A stretch of 64,000 nucleotides of DNA from assembly GCA_007449985.2 (NCBI GenBank), contig VIIQ02000039.1, positions 372,001 through 436,000 on the forward strand, in the 5' to 3' direction. Of this stretch, positions 59,559 through 64,000 are shown one piece after another. Numbering within the stretch: the stretch's first letter is position 1; every line of letters begins with the position of its first letter. The DNA is from Desmodesmus armatus (taxonomy: Eukaryota; Chlorophyta; Chlorophyceae; Sphaeropleales; Scenedesmaceae). Made by a program: the position numbers and the translations under genes. A model generated the notes under the pieces. That model was given only the letters and a program-made list of their open reading frames with translations, had not been told where the DNA came from and searched no databases.

Positions 59559-61099
59559 AGCGGCTCACTGGCCTGTGGCACCACCTCACCTTCCTCAAGG
59601 TCACACTCAAGGAGGCAATCCACCTGCTGCTGCTGCTGCTGGTGCTGCTGTTGAGCCTGTTGAGGGGTGAGTGCTGCTGTTGTGCCAGTTGACCACCCTG
59701 GTCGGCAGCAGAGGGAGCCCGATCCTGGTGATGCTGCTGCTCAGACGAGCCCCCAAGATGCTGCTGCTCAACAGCAGCAACAGCAGCAGCAGGTTGCAAA
59801 GATACAGCTCCATCTATAGGGTCAGCAGGAGCCGCGGCCCCCGCAGCAGCAGCAGTAGCCGCAATAGGCGCAGCAGGAGCTGCAGCTGCTAAGGGCATTG
59901 CAACGCTGCCTTGTGCTGCCATTGCTGGGTCCAGCGACACTGCTGATGCTGCTGCTGCTGCTTCTGCTTCTGCTGCAGGTGCGGCGGCTGCTGTGTGTGA
60001 GCCCTGGTGTGTTGCAGGCTGCTGCCCACCAGCAGCAGCTTGTGAGGATGTGCTGCATGGGACCTGCCCTTGACCAGCAGCAGCAGCAGCAGTAGCAGCA
60101 GTAGCAGGAAGTGTGGGGTCTGCTGCTGCCGCTGCTGCTGCTGCAGCAGCGAGAGCGGCTTTTGCTGCTGCTATAGCAGTTACTGCAGAGCCTGCAGCAG
60201 GCTCAACGTCGGGGACCTGCAGTGCCGGATTTTGCTGCTGCTGCTGCTGCTGTGACTGCTGCTGGGTGTCTACAAAGTTGGGGGGTTTGCAGGGGCCCTC
60301 TGATGCCTCCGCTTGTGCCTGCATCAATGTGCCTGAGGTACCCTCCATTCCAGGTGTGCTCTGCTGCTGCTGAGCTTCTGCTGCTGGTGGCACAGTATAC
60401 TCCCCACTCCCTACCCATTGAGAGCAGGGCAGAGCTAGCCAGGGAACAAAGTGTGTCACCGGCTGCGGCTGCTGTCCTGCCAGCTTGCACTGCACATAGT
60501 GCTGCCAGGCTGCAGCAGCATCACCCAACAGCTGTGTGTACTGCCCAGCACTCAGCAGCTGCTGCCAGGGCTGGTGGGTGGGGTTTAGCGGTTGGGTGTG
60601 GGGGTTTAGCTCAATGTGCTGCAGGATCTGCAGGCAAGCAGGACAGCAATAACATAAGTGTCAAAAATAACATCAGGTTCACGGTCATTGTGTTTGGATG
60701 CCACTGCAGCTTGCAAAGATGGCTTTGCCAGGATTTGATCCACCAACCACGGCAACAGGACTGCTTCACCGCTGCAAGAATTTGGACCCTAGCTGCAAGA
60801 ATTGGACTGTTGCCCGGGCCTCAACCCGTGCATCTCTGCATGCAGCTGTGGGTGCTTTGACCATAGTCCACCAATCCTGTACTGTGCTGTACTTTCAACC
60901 CTGGCAGGCTGTACCCCCCCCCCCCCCCCCCCCCCGCCCCCACATTCACACATAACACAACCAGCTTCATCCACCCACCTGGCTGCTGGTCCAGTCAGCA
61001 GGTGGCAGGCTGTTGAGGATGGCGCCCACTGTGTGCTGAAGAGGGACTGCACTGCCTGGTACTGCTGCTGCTGCTGCTGCTGCTGCTGCGGCTGGTGCG

Positions 61100-61134
<35 letters not shown>

Positions 61135-61150
61135 GGCTGCGGCGGGTGTG

Positions 61151-61203
<53 letters not shown>

Positions 61204-63246
61204 GGCGGGTGTGCCTTGCAGCTGAGCCTGTTCGTCAGCTGCAGCTGCTGACGCTGCCTGCTGTTGAACAGCTTGCATCTGCAGCGGCAGTAACACAGGG
61301 GATCTGCTGAGCCAGTGACAGCCAATCGTGCTCTTCTTCCTGTCAAAACTTGGTCAAACAGAAAACAGATGAGTTCAAGTATGCATACTAGTGTATGTGT
61401 GGTGCAGTGCAATTGAGTGGTGTGGTGATGCCATTTGCAGCTGGGCATCTGGCCTGTTGAACAGCCGCTGCTGACACTGCCTGCTAAGACAGCTGAGACA
61501 GCTTGCAACTGCAGGGGCAGCACGTATGACTGATGTATGAACATGTTGAACAATCTCAACGAGGCACGCTGCCCCTCTCCCCTGACCCCGACACACCCCA
61601 CCCCTATTTGCAAACATTGCAAATGCGCCGGCACACCACGCCACATGGTGGAGAGTGCCCCTGTTCTGTTCTTTTTATCCTCAGACGCCTTGTGTTGGCT
61701 TTTCAATCAGGACAACAAAACGCCTCAGACATGCTCAGCTGCTCCCACTGACCTGCGAGTGTGTGTTGATGGCATTTTCAACACCAAACGCCACCTGCAG
61801 CCGCCACGACATGTGTGCAACATCAACCACACGCAGCTGCTGCAGCTGCCCAGCCTCCTGAAGTGCCGCCAGCTCACAGCACAGGTACTGCAGGCAGCAG
61901 CATACCAAAAACAACAGCAGATAGATCAGCAATTCACTGTTAGCAAGCCAAAAATCGACAGCCAGGGAGTGGAAAACTGCCGTGCAGCATGACATGCAGC
62001 TGCGGGGAGCCCACTCATTACATGTACTGCAGCAACCCGGGCGGGAAAGGGGGGTGATGGGATGGTGGGGGCAAACAACTAGGATTGTGCATGCTGCACA
62101 CTGGTACCATGTGACCAGCCAGCGCACCTGGTAGTCCTGCACGTCCTGCAGCCGCCCTTGGTACACTGCTCCTGCGCGCACCCTGACACCCCCCACCAGC
62201 ACCACTGTCGCGTCTGCAGGGTCACCATTGGGCGCCACCTCCACAGCTGACACCTGACGCAGCCGCCAGGGGATGGCGGCCGTCAATGCGCTGCTGCTGC
62301 TGCCATCGCCGCACTGCTGCTGCTGCTGCTGCTGCTGCTGCAGGTTTTCTGACGGCACCAGCACAAACATGCCTGTCAGGAAGGGTAGCTTGATGGACAG
62401 GAGAGCTGCCACTGACTGCTGCAGCCGTACGAAGTGCAGCAGGTCGACACCTGGGATGTGGATGGGGTTTATGTTGGTGGGGGTTGGTAGCAGGGGCTCC
62501 TGCAGGGGCAAGCGGGCGGGGAGGGGGGGGGGGGTGAGCAATGTACACAGTCCTGTAGGTGTGAAATTGAGTCAGTGGTGTGAGTGCTGATATTCATTGC
62601 ATGTGACCCATTTTCACTCTGAACTACCGGGGCGAAGAAAGGCCGGGGTGGGTGGGGGTGGGGGGGGGGGGGGGAGCAGGTGTGTCTCGGGGCAACTGCA
62701 ACAAGGGCAGACATTGTATACACACTGCTGCCGTCATCTCTCCTATGTGTCTAAAGAAGCTTCCAAACTACCACTTGAGGGCAACACCAGACCAACATGC
62801 ATGCCCCGATATGTGAATGTGCAGTTTGCTGCCGCACTTGTAGCGGGTGACAGGCGGGTGACAGGCTGGTCTACAGGTCACGGGGATCCTGCTGACCAAC
62901 AAGTCAACATTGCAAAGTTGATACCCTTTCACCAGCTGACAGGACTCACCAATGCAAGCTCCTGCTGCAGCAGCACTTGGTCCAGCTGAGATTTTGGGCG
63001 CTTCCGGACCAGGGTTGTGCAGCTGGCCGGGGCAGCTGCATGATTGCTGCACTGCACCTGCTGGCCAGTGTAACTGCTCCGCATCGCATTGCAGGCTCCA
63101 TCACCCGTCTTCTGCTTCTGTTCTAGCTGCTGCTGCTCTTCCTGCTTGATTTGTACTCTGCCCACGTTGGTAGCAGTGCTGTCAGGGCTGTCTGGAAGCT
63201 TGCATTGTAATTCGCACTTCATGGCGGCCTCCTCCTGCTTAAACAT
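55254..63246 (-). CDS. Family member E: core plus three copies of the ~85-residue domain
   Basis: Unrecognised family, opposite strand to the other members. Exons 63246-62950, 62499-62128, 61887-61753, 61278-60979 and 60627 onward are phase 0. Exon 1 starts MFKQEEAAMKCELQ and ends SQLDQVLLQQELAL. The core reads EPLLPTPTNINPIHIP, IPWRLRQVSAVEVAP, YLCCELAALQ, ILNSLPPADWTSSQ, ILQHIELNP and AWQHYVQCKL. After that the open frame changes. With an intron 59589-58935 (GAAG|GTGAGG to CGCAG|AC, 655 bases) the rest, 58934-55254, joins in frame and the protein has 1940 residues. But that intron carries a long Arg/Ser-rich frame typical of this family. The C-terminal part has three copies of the domain (about 56912-56660, 56065-55830, 55560-55300; LPVPRSVLDHYLGM and LSIPECVMEHYGTV) among poly-Gln, poly-Ala and Ser/Arg stretches. 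Confidence 0.75.
58935..59589 (-). other. Possible RS-coding cassette or intron of member E
   Basis: Canonical splice sites flank the segment, and skipping it keeps the frame. Read in its own frame (the same strand, from about 59620 to 58870) it encodes DCLLECDLEEGEVVPQ, followed by dense RS dipeptides (SRSRSRTRSRSRSRS). The order, an acidic patch then RS, is the same as in A. It could be a retained or alternative exon whose frame is entered by another splice site, or coding sequence broken by indels in the repeats. Confidence 0.55.
61152..61202 (-). repeat. (CTG)17 plus-strand run, read as poly-Ala in E exon 4
   Basis: A pure run of about 17 units inside exon 4 of member E. Together with neighbouring runs (61065-61130) it enlarges this exon to 300 bases, against 78-126 in the paralogues. 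Read in the exon's frame it gives Ala. Confidence 0.85.
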
Positions 63247-64000
63247 CGCGCATGAAATTACCCAAAGCTTGGTTGCCAGCGGCTAGCCGCAGCAGCAGCA
63301 GACGCAAAGCTACTGCCCCATCGTGGGACACCAGCAACTGATTTTGGGCCCACTGCGCAGAACAACAGACTCTTTCGCAAATTTTGTTTCCGTGTAATCC
63401 AATGAGCGTGGTTCCTGGGCGATCTGAGCAGCAACCGGTAAGGGGCACCCGCGGGTTCAAGAAACCGACACCATCGGACCGCTCACAATACATTTCAGAC
63501 CATGCCATGCAATTTGCAAGTGTTTCAAATCAATTTTAGCCACTGTGTCGCCACGTGAAGCTTACGATAGGTACACGTCAGCTGTAGCATGTGCCACCCT
63601 GGGTTGACTTGGCTTCAATGCCAGAAGCAACCCCCGGTACGTAAGGCGTGTCAGTAGCGTGTGACAGCTGCTCCTCCTGCTACAGCTTACGGGCTTGGCT
63701 GAGCAACAGCATCGACGGATTCAAGGCAGGAACATTCAACAACTGGTGACTTGCAACTTTGCCTAGGCCTGGCTGTCCATGCTTCAGCCTGTACATGTGT
63801 AAAGGTGTGTTAAACCCAAATCTGCGGCCCTGAGGTTCATCCATCAGACATCGTCGATATCACTGTCAATATCACTGCGCTGTCTGCACACCACTGAGAG
63901 GGTCGGGGCTCTCTCAAACCGCTACAAAGTTGCACACGTGCAGAAATCAGTGGGGAGAACTTCCATGCACATCACAGATGCCACTTTGAGAAACCACCCA
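63247..64000. promoter_or_regulatory. Upstream region of member E
   Basis: No coding region supported. It must contain E's promoter and 5' untranslated region if E starts at 63246. No specific element was recognised. Confidence 0.4.

Noticed and set aside
55330..59650. Long plus-strand frames opposite member E
   Set aside because: Same cause: repeat-driven shadow frames of poly-Leu and poly-Cys. The minus strand holds the family domains.
1..64000. tRNA, rRNA and CRISPR features
   Set aside because: No cloverleaf with A/B boxes, rRNA core or regularly spaced direct-repeat array was found on either strand by eye.

Overview
The window is nuclear DNA of a green alga, most likely a chlorophyte of the Volvocales/Sphaeropleales kind. 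The evidence is genes with many GT-AG introns, a nucleus-encoded plastid ribosomal protein (bL31c), TGTAA polyadenylation signals 34-44 bases after two of the stop codons, and very abundant CAG/CTG trinucleotide runs read as Gln, Ala or Ser. No prokaryotic gene, CRISPR array, rRNA or tRNA was seen. Genus is not resolved.

Layout: (1) 1-6761 (+), member A of an unrecognised gene family, entered after its first exon; (2) 8848-11016 (+), plastid ribosomal protein bL31; (3) 15265-11981 (-), BuGZ/SUF4-type C2H2 protein; (4) 15954-19272, 20078-24326 and 26303-32010 (+), members B, C and D of the same family; (5) 32962-34208, a non-autonomous piggyBac-type element; (6) 44472-35989 (-), a LYS1-type saccharopine dehydrogenase of 10 exons; (7) 53979-44981 (-), a 2518-residue URB2/Npa2 ribosome-biogenesis protein full of poly-Gln/poly-Ala; (8) 63246-55254 (-), family member E.

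For bL31, BuGZ, LYS1, URB2 and family members C and D I could follow the reading frame across every intron, so each closes as one open frame with matching splice phases (142, 456, 372, 2518, 916 and 1266 residues). B has an unresolved frame change and E an unresolved choice between a long intron and an RS-rich coding frame.

Two things stand out. First, five paralogues in 64 kb share a four- to five-exon N-terminal core (signature IPWRLRQV, then YLCCE.AALQ, then LNP..P...QPWQLLS). Each has a different C-terminal half: RS-rich segments, two or three copies of an unassigned ~85-residue domain, a CCCH finger, a CCHC knuckle, or a short-period repeat with a coiled coil. Second, introns next to several exons contain tandem, partly decayed copies of the exon edge together with its splice site. 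LYS1 shows this at nearly every intron, and A, D and bL31 show it once each. The housekeeping genes do not form a pathway with the family; they are interspersed with it.
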